A stretch of 64,000 bases of DNA from Mycobacterium sp. SVM_VP21 (GTDB lineage Bacteria > Actinomycetota > Actinomycetes > Mycobacteriales > Mycobacteriaceae): positions 4,216,001-4,280,000 of the forward strand of contig CP101406.1 of NCBI GenBank assembly GCA_024758765.1, read 5' to 3'. The number at the start of each line of letters is the position of its first letter. Position 1 is the first letter of the stretch. The notes beneath the pieces were generated by a model. The model made no database searches and was not told the origin of the DNA. It saw only the letters and a program-made list of their open reading frames with translations. Shown here in pieces: positions 33,852 through 43,370 of the stretch. The position numbers and the translations under genes are program-made.

Positions 33852-36800
33852 CGCCAAAGTATCGCCAGAATTGGGCCGTTCACGCGGCGCATTGGCCGCC
33901 CGGCGGGCGCCGTCCAGGCCCGCTCTCAGACCACAGGATGGGTTGCTGCCGAATTGATTCCGACATCGTTGCTGCTGCGCCCGGCCACCCTGGGCATCCG
34001 TGCGGCATCAGCCGTCGTCGACGCGGCCGCTCGCAGTGCATCGGCCACCACCGAGGCCGTCGGTGCCATCGCCTCGGCCGGACTGCAGGTCGCCGCGCTG
34101 CCAGTTCGGGAAGCCAGCCGGATGCTGTCCGGCGAAGCCACCACGGCGACGCTGACCCGCAGGTGCTGGCGCGGGGAGAACCGCGCCTGGATCGAGGTCC
34201 GCGGCCTGACTGAATCCGCCGAACTGGGGCAGCGGGTGCTCGACACGCTGGTCGCCGAACCCGCCGTGGTGTCGGCGCGACTGAACCGCCCGCTGTCTCG
34301 AGTCGTGGTGGAACTCGCGGTCGATGGTGAGCAGGTATCACTGAATGACCTGTGCCGCCTGATTACCGGGGTCGAACGCGGCTACCGCCGGTCCGAAGGC
34401 ACGGCAGCTCAGACCAGTGCCGCACCGCCTACGGTCCTGCCCGGCGACGGGTTGCTGCTGATGGCCCGGGGCCTGATGGTCGGCGTCAACGCCGCCGGGC
34501 TGGCCATCGCGGTCGCCGGGCGCGCGCTGCGGCTGCCGCAGGCGCCGATCACCGTCGACGCCGTCGCGGCGCTGGCGAACTACCAGCCGTGGCTGCGCCA
34601 GCAACTGGCCGAGCGAATCGGCCGGGGTCCGGCCGACACGGTGCTGTCGCTGATCTCCACCGGGGCGCGCATCGCCACCTTGTCGCCGGCCACGCTGGCA
34701 GTGGACTTGGCGTTGCAAGGCGTCAAGGCCGCCGAATCGCAGGCCGCGGCGCAGGCCTGGATCCGCCACGAGCCGCACCTGGCCCGGCACGCCGACCAGG
34801 CGCAGGTACACGTGTCGTCGCGGCCGGTGCCCCTGCCGGAGGGGGCGATCGACCGGCACGGACGGCGAGCGGGCTACGTCCAGCTGTTCGGGGCCGGCCT
34901 GGTGGGCGTGCTGTCCCGCAATGTCACCACAGCCGCCACCGCGGCCGTGGTCGCCGGCCCGAAAGCCATGCGCACCACGACCGAATCCTTCGCGGCCACC
35001 CTGAGTCGGTCGTTGGTCGAACAGCACTCGGCGCTGCCGTTGCGCCCGGAGGGGGTGCGCCGACTCGATCGCGTCGACTCCGTCCTCATCGATCCGCGGC
35101 TGCTCTGCACCGTGAACGCACGCCACCCACTGGCCGCGGCGCTGCTGGCCGAGGCGCGGGCGTCCGGCGCCGAACTGGTCACCCTCGACGTGGAGGCCCT
35201 CGGGGAACTGCGTCCCGCCTTCGACGAACTGGCGCCGGTCGACATCGCCGCCGACGACGAACAACTCGACCAGGCGCTGTCCGCTGTGTTGACCGAACGT
35301 CAGCGAGACGGCCGCACCGTTACGGTGCTGACGTCGACCGGCGCGCAGGCACTGGCCGGCGCCGACGTGGGCCTGGGGATCATGCCCGACGATGAGCAGA
35401 CGCCGCCGCCGTGGGAAGCGGATCTTCTGCTGGCAGACCTGGCCGGCGCCTGGCGGGTGCTGCACGCGATACCGGCGGCGCGCGCGGCCGCTCAGCGCGG
35501 CATCTCGCTGTCCACCGGCGCCTCGACACTCGGTGCACTGCTGATGGTTCCCGGCGTGCGCGCCGGCCGAGGCAGAGGAGGTCCCGGGCCGGTCACCGCC
35601 GGGGCAGCCACCGGGCTGCTCTCGGGATACCTGCTGGCTCGCCAGGTCGCTCGGACGCCGGCGCCGCGACCCGCACCTTCTTACGAGTGGCATGCGATGT
35701 CGCTCGACGAGGTCCGCGCGATCTTGTCGGCCCCCGGCGTCGCCTGCGCCGCTGCCGAACTCGACGCCGCGCCGCCGCACATGGCCTGGCAGTTCATCAA
35801 GGCGGTGCGCGCCGAATTGTCGGATCCGCTGATGCCGGTGCTGGCGCTTAGCTCGGTGGCGACCGCAATGCTGGGCTCGCCGGTAGACGCGATGATGGTC
35901 AGCACGGTGCTGATCGGCAACTGCATGCTCGCGGCAGCCCAGCAACTGCAGGCCGAGAACCGGCTGAACCGGCTGCTGGCCCAACAGACCCCACCGGCCC
36001 GCACCGTCGAGCCGGGCAGCGACCGCTACGCCGAGATCGTCGCGGACCGCCTGATCCCCGGCACCGTGATCGAGGTCCGCAGCAACGAGGTCGTACCCGC
36101 CGACGCGCGGTTGATCGAGGCCAGCGATCTCGAGGTCGACGAATCCTCGCTCACCGGCGAATCACTGTCGGTGGACAAGCAGACCGCGGCCGTGCTGCCC
36201 GGTGCTGAACTCGCCGAACGGCGCTGCATGCTCTACGCCGGCACGACGGTTGTCGCCGGCACCGCGCGGGCGGTGGTGACCGCCGTCGGCGCCGACACCC
36301 AGGCCCGTCGTGCCGCCGAACTGGCCGCCGGGGATCTGCCGGTGGTCGGCCTGCAGCATCAGCTCAGTCAGCTGATGAGCCGCGCGTTCCCGGCCAGCGC
36401 CGGCGGCGGCCTGATGGTCGGCCTGCTGGGGATGCTGCGCGGCGGTGGGTTGCGGCTGGCGCTGGGCAACGCGATCGCGGTCGCCGTCGCCGCGGTGCCC
36501 GAGGGTATGCCGCTGATGGCGACCCTGGCCCAACACGCCTCGGCCCAACGCTTGACCGATTCCGGTGCGCTGGTGCGCATTCCCCGCTCGGTCGAGGCGC
36601 TGGGCCGCGTCGAGGTGGTCTGCTTCGACAAGACCGGAACGCTGAGCGAGAACCGGCTGAGGGTCACCCGGGTGTACCCGGTCTCCGGCCACAGGCACGA
36701 CGACGTGCTGCGCTGCGCGGCCAACGCCGCGCCCGCACCCGAGGGCGACCCGCACGCGCATGCCACCGACCAGGCCGTCACCGAGGCCGCCGCCGGGATA

Positions 36801-38285
36801 TCCGACGGCGGGGCACCCCTGTGGACCACCCCGGACGCGCACCTGCCGTTCCGCTCCGGCCGGGCATTCTCGGCATCGGTGTTGGGCAGGGAGCTGATGA
36901 TCAAGGGGGCTCCGGAAGTGGTGCTGGCCGCCTGCACCGGCCTCGGTCCGGACAGCGACGCGCCCGTCGCCGAACTCGCGGGCGGCGGGTTGCGAGTGAT
37001 CGCGGTGGCGCAGCGTCGGCTCACGGCCGCACAGGTGAAGTCTTTGGCCGACGACCCGGACGCCCTCGCCAGGCTGTGCCAGACCGGGGTGATGCTCACC
37101 GGCTTTCTCGGCATCTCCGACACCCCACGCGCCGAAGCGCCGCAACTGCTCGCCGCCCTCGCGGACCGGGGCGTCGGGATCCGGCTGATCACCGGTGATC
37201 ACCCCGTCACCGCCACCGCGATCGCCGCGGAACTGGGGGTACCGGTCGCCGCCGATCAGGTCATCACCGGAGCCCAGTGGAACGCGCTGTCGCGCAAGGA
37301 TCAAGAACGCGCGGTCGGAGAGCGGGTGATCTTCGCCCGGATGTCGCCGGAGAACAAGGTGCAGGTCGTGCAGACCCTCGAACGCAGCGGACGGGTCTGC
37401 GCCATGGTCGGCGACGGTGCCAACGATGCGGCGGCGATCCGCGCCGCCAGCGTGGGCCTCGGTGTGGTCGCGCGCGGCAGCGACTCGGCGCACCTCACCG
37501 CGGACATCGTGTTGACCGACGGGCGCATCGGTGCCCTGGTGGATGCCATCGATGAGGGCCAGCGACTGTGGCGCGGCGTGCAGTTGGCGGTGACCGGCTT
37601 GCTCGGCGGCAACGTCGGCGAGGTGATCTTCGGAGTCATCGGCACCGCGCTGTCGGGAACCTCGCCGCTGAACAATCGCCAGCTGCTGCTGATGAACATG
37701 CTGACCGACGCGCTGCCGGCCACCGCGGTCGCGGTCAGCACCCCCGCGGGCTCCTCACACCGGGTGGTGCACGGCATCGACGAACGCAGCCTGATGCGCG
37801 CCGTCGCGGTCCGCGGGGCGATCACAGGCGCCGCGGCCAGCGTAGCCTGGGGGATGGCTCGCCTTTCTGTTGTACCGGGCGCCCGCCAGCGCGCCGCCAC
37901 CGTCGCATTGATCACCCTGGTCACCACCGAGCTGGCCCAGACCCTGGTCGACTCCCACGCACCGTTGGTGTTGCTCACCGCAGCCGGTTCGTTCGCGGCG
38001 TTCGCGGCGATGATCAGCCTGCCCGGAATCAGTCAGCTGCTGGGTTGTGTCCCAGTGGGGCCGCTGGGCTGGTCGAAGGCCCTGGGCGCCAGCGGCGCCG
38101 CAGTCCTGGCGATCGCCGCGGCGCCGCACGTGTTGCCGGCCGGGCGGGGAGAGTCGGCGGAGGCCAGCGCCGCGACCGAGTCCGGCCCGATGGCCACCGT
38201 GGCTGTACTCCGGCCGGTAGGCGACGAGGGCTCCTCGGCCGCGAGCGTCGGTGGGTCTACCGTGAGGGTCAGCCGTACCAACTGA
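33843..38285 (+). CDS. ctpI: CtpI-like P-type ATPase cation transporter
   Basis: About 1480 aa; TTG 33843 gives the longest frame, but the start is uncertain and may be later (for example TTG 33954). A long N-terminal extension with an HMA-like fold (SARLNRPLSRVVVELA) precedes the ATPase core. The core has SSLTGESLSVDK (actuator), VPEGMPLM in the membrane, the phosphorylation motif DKTGTLSEN, and MVGDGANDAAAI. PEG in place of CPC points away from the copper/zinc P1B class. Size and neighbours (mrf, L28, L31 genes) match M. tuberculosis ctpI (Rv0107c). The transported ion is unknown. Confidence 0.85.
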   Translation: MRNRQSIARIGPFTRRIGRPAGAVQARSQTTGWVAAELIPTSLLLRPATLGIRAASAVVDAAARSASATTEAVGAIASAGLQVAALPVREASRMLSGEATTATLTRRCWRGENRAWIEVRGLTESAELGQRVLDTLVAEPAVVSARLNRPLSRVVVELAVDGEQVSLNDLCRLITGVERGYRRSEGTAAQTSAAPPTVLPGDGLLLMARGLMVGVNAAGLAIAVAGRALRLPQAPITVDAVAALANYQPWLRQQLAERIGRGPADTVLSLISTGARIATLSPATLAVDLALQGVKAAESQAAAQAWIRHEPHLARHADQAQVHVSSRPVPLPEGAIDRHGRRAGYVQLFGAGLVGVLSRNVTTAATAAVVAGPKAMRTTTESFAATLSRSLVEQHSALPLRPEGVRRLDRVDSVLIDPRLLCTVNARHPLAAALLAEARASGAELVTLDVEALGELRPAFDELAPVDIAADDEQLDQALSAVLTERQRDGRTVTVLTSTGAQALAGADVGLGIMPDDEQTPPPWEADLLLADLAGAWRVLHAIPAARAAAQRGISLSTGASTLGALLMVPGVRAGRGRGGPGPVTAGAATGLLSGYLLARQVARTPAPRPAPSYEWHAMSLDEVRAILSAPGVACAAAELDAAPPHMAWQFIKAVRAELSDPLMPVLALSSVATAMLGSPVDAMMVSTVLIGNCMLAAAQQLQAENRLNRLLAQQTPPARTVEPGSDRYAEIVADRLIPGTVIEVRSNEVVPADARLIEASDLEVDESSLTGESLSVDKQTAAVLPGAELAERRCMLYAGTTVVAGTARAVVTAVGADTQARRAAELAAGDLPVVGLQHQLSQLMSRAFPASAGGGLMVGLLGMLRGGGLRLALGNAIAVAVAAVPEGMPLMATLAQHASAQRLTDSGALVRIPRSVEALGRVEVVCFDKTGTLSENRLRVTRVYPVSGHRHDDVLRCAANAAPAPEGDPHAHATDQAVTEAAAGISDGGAPLWTTPDAHLPFRSGRAFSASVLGRELMIKGAPEVVLAACTGLGPDSDAPVAELAGGGLRVIAVAQRRLTAAQVKSLADDPDALARLCQTGVMLTGFLGISDTPRAEAPQLLAALADRGVGIRLITGDHPVTATAIAAELGVPVAADQVITGAQWNALSRKDQERAVGERVIFARMSPENKVQVVQTLERSGRVCAMVGDGANDAAAIRAASVGLGVVARGSDSAHLTADIVLTDGRIGALVDAIDEGQRLWRGVQLAVTGLLGGNVGEVIFGVIGTALSGTSPLNNRQLLLMNMLTDALPATAVAVSTPAGSSHRVVHGIDERSLMRAVAVRGAITGAAASVAWGMARLSVVPGARQRAATVALITLVTTELAQTLVDSHAPLVLLTAAGSFAAFAAMISLPGISQLLGCVPVGPLGWSKALGASGAAVLAIAAAPHVLPAGRGESAEASAATESGPMATVAVLRPVGDEGSSAASVGGSTVRVSRTN

Positions 38286-38301
38286 CCAGCGGAGGCGTGG
38301 C

Positions 38302-38715
38302 ATGCACCCATTCCGGCAAGCCGTCGAGGCCGGGGACGCCGCGGCCATCGAGGCGCTGCTGTCCGATGATGTCGTTTTCACCAGCCCCGTGGCGTTCAAG
38401 CCCTACCCGGGCAAGCCGGTCACCGCGGCGATCCTGCGCGCGGTGATGCGGGTTTTCTCCGACTTCCACTACGTGCGCGAGATCGCTGACCCGTCGGGGC
38501 GCGACCACGCCCTGATCTTCGAGGCGTCGGTCGACGGTAAACGGCTCACGGGATGCGACTTCCTGCATTTCGACGACGACGGCAAGATCGACGATTTCGT
38601 CGTGATGGTCCGGCCGCTGTCGGCGGCTACCGCACTGGCCGACGCCATGGCGCAGCAGTTCGAGCAGATAACGCGTGAGGCGGCGGCGGACGGTGGTCGT
38701 TCTGCGGCGCCGTGA
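38302..38715 (+). CDS. SnoaL/NTF2-like domain protein
   Basis: 137 aa with the cone-shaped NTF2-like fold: MHPFRQAVEAGDAAAIEALLSDDVVFTSPV, then GCDFLHFDDDGKIDDFVVMVRP. Such proteins are small isomerases, hydrolases or ligand binders. It lies 16 bp after ctpI in the same direction. Function unknown. Confidence 0.8.
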   Translation: MHPFRQAVEAGDAAAIEALLSDDVVFTSPVAFKPYPGKPVTAAILRAVMRVFSDFHYVREIADPSGRDHALIFEASVDGKRLTGCDFLHFDDDGKIDDFVVMVRPLSAATALADAMAQQFEQITREAAADGGRSAAP

Positions 38716-38793
38716 TTGGCGCGCAGTCTGATACTTCGCTTGCCGTTTTCCCCCGCGTTCCGGTGAGTTGCTGCGTGCAGGGTTGCCGAAGCT

Positions 38794-38799
38794 TATAGT
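38794..38799 (+). promoter_or_regulatory. -10 element for riboswitch A transcript
   Basis: TATAGT, a TANNNT hexamer, ends 7 bp before the first G of the aptamer (38807). The same 7-bp distance occurs at riboswitches B and C. No clear -35. Confidence 0.6.
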
Positions 38800-38806
38800 T
38801 GGCGAC

Positions 38807-38854
38807 GGTGATGAGGATCGCCATAACCGCCGACTCGGCTGATGGCTTCTACCC
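38807..38854 (+). promoter_or_regulatory. Fluoride riboswitch (crcB motif) A, upstream of two PPE genes
   Basis: P1 is GGTGA/TCGCC, followed by the conserved ATAACCGC, a P3 hairpin GCCG-ACT-CGGC, then CTGATGGCTTCTACC. This is the sequence order and spacing of the crcB motif RNA (as in the T. petrophila and B. cereus fluoride aptamers). The pseudoknot pairs GAGG of the P1 loop with CTTC at the 3' end, with one G-U pair. Downstream, 38845-38878 can form a competing hairpin (GCTTC and CCCA with TGGG and GAAGGC) that uses the same 3' strand. The next gene is the PPE at 39269. Confidence 0.88.
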
Positions 38855-39268
38855 AACTGAATGACCATGGGCGAAGGCTGGGGGCCTGGAATGGTTTTGC
38901 GGAACATCACGGTTGACCATCCCGAACCGCGTAATCTCGTTGATCTGCCGCGGTGCGGACAGCGGCGCAGCGCCGACGTCCCCCGAGACTGTCTCCATCG
39001 TAACAATGCACCCGCGGGCGACCATGCCGCTGTTCCGGTATGGGCTTGCTGCCCAACCCTTCCCAGGCAACGTCTGCTGGTCCATGTCAGCTCGGCCAAA
39101 GCCAAAGCCATGGTGCCACGCCAGGGAACCCATTACGCCCGCAGGCCGGTGAGAGATTCAGCGCCGGCAGCTCCGCGTGTATTCGCCTGGAGCACAAACG
39201 GGTACCCCCGAAACGCCGCCGCTGGTAGGTAGCAGGCGGCCAGCGGTGCCGAACGGAAGGCGGGCGAT
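38855..39268 (+). other. Long leader between riboswitch A and the PPE gene
   Basis: About 414 bp with no gene I can support. The open frames here have no recognisable domain or ribosome-binding site. It contains the competing hairpin up to 38878 and is probably 5' untranslated sequence. GGAAGG (about 39255) serves the PPE start. Confidence 0.5.
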
Positions 39269-40531
39269 ATGGATTTTGGAGCGTTGCCACCCGAACTCAA
39301 TTCCGCGCGGATGTATTCCGGACCTGGAGCCGGGCCGATGTTGGCGGCCGCCGCTGCCTGGGATGCGGTGTCGGCAGAACTCAGCTCCACGGCATCTGCC
39401 TACGACTCGGAAGTGTCTGGTCTGGCCAACGAATGGGCCGGCTCGTCCTCGAACGCGATGGTTGCAGCCGCTGCGCCCTATGTGATGTGGATGTCGAGAA
39501 CCGCCGGGCATGCCGCACGTACTGCTGCGGGCGCTAGGGCCGCGGCCACGGCGTATGAGGCGGCGTTCGCGGCCACGGTTCCTCCCGCGGTGATCGCGGC
39601 CAATCGCAGCTTGCTGGCGACCCTGATAGCTACCAATATCCTGGGACAAAACACCATTGCGATCGCGGCGACCGAAGCTCACTACGCCGAAATGTGGGCA
39701 CAGGACGCAGCCGCAATGTACGGCTACGCAGGCGCTGCTGCCGCTGCCGCGCGGGTGGCGCCCTTCGGTGAGCCCCCGCAGACGACCAACCCGGCCGGTG
39801 CGACGACTCAAGTTGCGTCCGTCTTCCAAGCCACCGCAACGTCGGCCACATCGCACTCGCAGGTTCTACCGCAGCTGCTCACGGCGCTTCCGGAGTCGCT
39901 CAATGGCCTTGCCGCGCCGGTCTCGGCGGCTGCCAGTCCTGCCGCAGCGGGTGATTTGGGGGCACTGCTAACCGCCCTCAACTCGTTTATCGTCGGCCCG
40001 CTGTCGCCGGCGTCCTTGTTCACCATTGCCGGGGTGCCGGGGCTACTGGGAGTTCAGTCCTATCTCCTTCCCCAAGCCGCCGCCAACCTGACGAGCAGCG
40101 CGGAGAAGGTATCCAAACTTCCCTACGACGTCGTTGGCGAACCCTTGGCAGGAGCGCTGGGAATGAAGCCACCGACGCTGACCTCGACGGCACTTCCTGG
40201 GGTAGCTGCGCAGACTGCAGGCGCCGGTCGACTTGCGGGCATGTCGGTACCGTCGGGCTGGTTCTCGGCTGCGCCCGAGATCAAGACAGTGGCAGCGATG
40301 TTGCCCGAAAGCAATTTCGCGACTGCGCCGACAGCCCTTGCAGCGGAAAGTGATTCAGCGATGCTAAACAACATTGCCGTCTCCGGCTTGGTCGGCCGGG
40401 GCATGGTCGGAACCGGCGAGAGCGCTTCCCGGCAGATGACTGCGGCGAGTCCGCCGTCGACCAAGGAATTCGCCCCCGCCACCGACTTTGTCACGTCGGT
40501 GAACATCTTCGTGCTTCGCGAGGGTGACTGA
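39269..40531 (+). CDS. PPE family protein (PPE-SVP subfamily)
   Basis: 420 aa. The N-terminal PPE domain has [20 protein letters not shown], the WxG-like turn [11 protein letters not shown] and AAWDAV helices to about residue 175. The C-terminal SVP motif [15 protein letters not shown] is near residue 325. It belongs to the ESX-5-type substrate group. No PE gene is next to it. It follows fluoride riboswitch A and precedes a second PPE by 31 bp, presumably as an operon. The C-terminus ends FVLREGD rather than the usual basic RP-rich tail. Confidence 0.93.
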   Translation: MDFGALPPELNSARMYSGPGAGPMLAAAAAWDAVSAELSSTASAYDSEVSGLANEWAGSSSNAMVAAAAPYVMWMSRTAGHAARTAAGARAAATAYEAAFAATVPPAVIAANRSLLATLIATNILGQNTIAIAATEAHYAEMWAQDAAAMYGYAGAAAAAARVAPFGEPPQTTNPAGATTQVASVFQATATSATSHSQVLPQLLTALPESLNGLAAPVSAAASPAAAGDLGALLTALNSFIVGPLSPASLFTIAGVPGLLGVQSYLLPQAAANLTSSAEKVSKLPYDVVGEPLAGALGMKPPTLTSTALPGVAAQTAGAGRLAGMSVPSGWFSAAPEIKTVAAMLPESNFATAPTALAAESDSAMLNNIAVSGLVGRGMVGTGESASRQMTAASPPSTKEFAPATDFVTSVNIFVLREGD

Positions 40532-40562
40532 TGTCGTTCTGCAGTGATCGAGGAGCCTAGCC

Positions 40563-41945
40563 ATGGATTTCGCAACTCTGCCTCCAGAAATCAACTCGGC
40601 GCGTATGTATGCCGGTCCAGGTCCGGAATCGCTGCAGGCTGCCGCGGCGGCATGGGACCTCCTTGCCTCCGACCTACGCGCGGCGGCAAGTTCGTATTCG
40701 TCGGTGATCTCCGCGCTGACCGCGGCCTGGACTGGACCGTCATCGGTGAGTATGTCGGTCGCTGCCGCTCCCTATGTGTCCTGGCTGGTCACCGCGTCGG
40801 CGCGCGCCGAGCAGACCGCCGGCCAGGCCAGGGTCGCGACCGCTGCCTACGAAGCCGCCTACGCGGCCATGATCCCGCCGCAGGTGATTGCAGCGAACCG
40901 GACTGTCCTAGCAGAACTGATCGCCGCCAACATCTTTGGCCAGAACGCCATGTCGATTGCCGCTACCGAAGCCCAGTACGCGAGCATGTGGGCACAGGAC
41001 GCGGCCGCGATGTACAGCTACGCCGGCGCGTCCGCGGCTGCGACCAGGATGGCGCCCTTCACCCAGCCCGCACAGAACTCCAATCCGGCAGCTATGGAGA
41101 ATCAGGCGGCCGCGACGGCGGCCGGCCTCGGAAATGGCTCCACGTCCAGCACTTCCGCCGTGTTGTCGCAAGCGATGTCGGGGGCTCCGGCGGTGTTGCA
41201 GAACCTTGCATCGCCAGCGGCGGCTAGCGACCCGATCTCCGCGTTGACTGATTTGTTGAACGCCATCAATGCATCCCCGTTGGCGCCGGTGGCCGCGCAA
41301 GTCGAACTGTTGCCGAAGTTGATCCTCCCGGCCAACGATGTCCTCATCAGCACCATCATGGGTGTGGTGATCGGCGGGAGAGCATTGTCGGACGTCGCCG
41401 TTGGGGCAGCGGCGGCCGCGACTGCCGCGCCCGCGGTCGCCTCGACAGCAGCGGCGCCGGCGGTTGTGGCGAGCGTTGGACAGGCGGGAATGGTCGGAGC
41501 GCTGGCGACCCCACCGACCTGGGCGGCGGCCACCCCAGCGATCAGGACCGTGGCCGCGGTGTTGTCCTCCTCCGGCCATGCGGTTTCTGCCGCGGCGGTG
41601 AGCGAGGGGGGTCTCTTGAGCGACGCCGCCCTCGCCGGCATGGTGGCGGGGGCAGCGGGTACCGCCGCCACCCGCGGCCTGGTGGGGGGAAACGCCGGCC
41701 GATCTGTGATGAGTAAAGACGTCAAGGCCGTCAAAGATCTGCAGGACCGGCGGTCGTCGCCGGGGCTGCAGCGTCTGGTGGCCGAAATGGCTGAGCGGCC
41801 GGACAGCGTGCAACATTGGCACACCGATTCCGAGCACCTCGACTCCCTGTTGGCCGAACTGGAACACAAGCCCGGCATCCACGCTGTGCACGTGGGCAAA
41901 GTTGACAAATCTGGGAACGTTCTACCAAATTCACAGCCTCGGTAG
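40563..41945 (+). CDS. PPE family protein with unusual C-terminal extension
   Basis: 460 aa; GAGGAG upstream. The PPE domain is [20 protein letters not shown] with AAWTGPSSVSM. The SVP-like motif is GALATPPTWAAATPAI. After about residue 380 comes a charged tail of some 78 residues, including LQRLVAEMAERPDSVQHWHT and LDSLLAELEHKPGIHAVHV, unlike the short RP-rich end of most SVP proteins; it reads as a folded alpha/beta segment. It is co-directional with the first PPE and probably under riboswitch A. Confidence 0.92.
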   Translation: MDFATLPPEINSARMYAGPGPESLQAAAAAWDLLASDLRAAASSYSSVISALTAAWTGPSSVSMSVAAAPYVSWLVTASARAEQTAGQARVATAAYEAAYAAMIPPQVIAANRTVLAELIAANIFGQNAMSIAATEAQYASMWAQDAAAMYSYAGASAAATRMAPFTQPAQNSNPAAMENQAAATAAGLGNGSTSSTSAVLSQAMSGAPAVLQNLASPAAASDPISALTDLLNAINASPLAPVAAQVELLPKLILPANDVLISTIMGVVIGGRALSDVAVGAAAAATAAPAVASTAAAPAVVASVGQAGMVGALATPPTWAAATPAIRTVAAVLSSSGHAVSAAAVSEGGLLSDAALAGMVAGAAGTAATRGLVGGNAGRSVMSKDVKAVKDLQDRRSSPGLQRLVAEMAERPDSVQHWHTDSEHLDSLLAELEHKPGIHAVHVGKVDKSGNVLPNSQPR

Positions 41946-42366
41946 GCGCCCGTACCGGTACCGCCGCACTTCGTCACCTCCTCGTGTGGGACGCGTCGCT
42001 GTCGTGCTACCCGTGAGGCGCGTCCGGAACGACTCCGCTAGCCGGCGTTGGGCATTGGGGTTGCCCTTACGGGCCCCTTGGAGTGAGTCATGTCGAGGTG
42101 GCCCAGCCGTATGGCGCCACGTCGGCGCGGCGAACTGACTCGACGCAACATGCCAGTGACCCGCCAACTGGTCGACAGGGAGCCTCCAGCTCGATGGGGG
42201 AGCATTAAAAATCAGCATGAGTAAAACTCTGGCGTGATCAGAGTGTCCGTGTCGCCCGACTCAGGGGCGGGCCACGGATTGCTGGGTGATATTTCGGCGG
42301 GTTCTGCGGCGGACTACATCGGTCCGCGAGGCCGGATCCACATGCGCATTCGAAGGAGCGTTGATC
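41946..42366. other. Intergenic stretch without recognisable gene
   Basis: 421 bp between the PPE pair and the sulfotransferase. No supported coding frame and no crcB motif. A hairpin GGGCA-N7-TGCCC near 42053-42070 might end the PPE transcript. The sulfotransferase ribosome-binding site AAGGAG lies at its right end. Confidence 0.4.
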
Positions 42367-43293
42367 ATGGAGAAACAAATGGTCGCCCCGCAGAGGGTCC
42401 TCCGGGACTACCTCTCGGATTCGACCGTGTGGTTGGGCTTCTTGGCGCAGGGTGGTTTCGTCGAGGGCGATATCGTTGTTGCGGACCCGTTCAAGGCGGG
42501 GACCACGTGGACTCAACGAATCCTGCAGCAGATTCTGCACAACGGGGAGGAAAGGGACGGCGGGCTGTCGGATACGTCGCCCTGGCTGGACTCGAGTTGG
42601 GGGAATCACGCCGAGATGCTCCGGACCTTGAGGGAGCAGCGCGAGGCCGGAATGCGGCGCGTAATGAAGTCCCATCTGCCGGCGGATGCGCTCCCGATCG
42701 CTCCGGAACCGCGCTACGTATTTGTGGGCCGCAACGGCAAGGACCTTGGCATTAGCTTCCACAATTATCTCAAGAACTTCTCGGCCGCGACGATGTCGGA
42801 GATCAATCGGATATATGCCGTGTGGTCGGTCAATTCAACACCACTTGTGATCCCGGAAGATATGCAAAAGTTCTTCGATCTGTGGCTCGACAACGATGGC
42901 TACGAGTGTTGCGATCTGCTGGGCATCATGGCGTCGTGGTGGAAGCTCAGGGATGAACCCAACGTGCTGTTGGTTCACTACCGGCAGCTGAAAGACGACT
43001 TGCCGAGTCAGGTCGTCCGTATCGCCGAGTTCTTGACCATCGACCCGGGAACGCTGCGGCTGGACGACATCCTCCGGCACTCTTCGTTTGAGTACATGAA
43101 GGGCCGTGCGGAAAAGATGGCACCGTTTGGCGGTGAGCACATGTCGAGCGCCAAGGCGTTCTTTCACAAGGGCCCGAAGCGTGATTTTCGCACCGAACTG
43201 ACGTCCGAGCAGATCGAACGATTCGACCGCAAAGCCTTGGAAAGGCTCGGGCCGGCGTGCAGTCGTTGGCTGGAGACCGGCGACACCGCCTAG
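42367..43293 (+). CDS. PAPS-dependent sulfotransferase
   Basis: 308 aa from ATG 42367 (AAGGAG upstream). The 5'-phosphosulfate loop is PFKAGTTWTQRILQQIL (GTTW core), and the 3'-phosphate motif is RYVFVGRNGKDLGISFHNYL. FEYMKGRAEKMAPF and the late GPKRDFRTELT match the cytosolic-type sulfotransferase family. It transfers sulfate from PAPS to an unknown hydroxyl or amine, possibly a glycolipid. It lies inside the fluoride island without its own riboswitch. Confidence 0.88.
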   Translation: MEKQMVAPQRVLRDYLSDSTVWLGFLAQGGFVEGDIVVADPFKAGTTWTQRILQQILHNGEERDGGLSDTSPWLDSSWGNHAEMLRTLREQREAGMRRVMKSHLPADALPIAPEPRYVFVGRNGKDLGISFHNYLKNFSAATMSEINRIYAVWSVNSTPLVIPEDMQKFFDLWLDNDGYECCDLLGIMASWWKLRDEPNVLLVHYRQLKDDLPSQVVRIAEFLTIDPGTLRLDDILRHSSFEYMKGRAEKMAPFGGEHMSSAKAFFHKGPKRDFRTELTSEQIERFDRKALERLGPACSRWLETGDTA

Positions 43294-43370
43294 CGGCGGT
43301 GGAAGCAGCCCTGGGGGGTGATGCTGTGGTCCGACCACAGGTCCGGCGCCACGGGACGTTCGTTTCGGCT

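Noticed and set aside
34338..35984. 548-aa minus-strand open frame
   Set aside because: Shadow of ctpI; Gln/Arg/Gly-rich composition typical of antisense frames in GC-rich DNA.
38861..39232. Possible small gene between riboswitch A and the PPE gene
   Set aside because: No recognisable domain, no convincing ribosome-binding site; better explained as untranslated leader.
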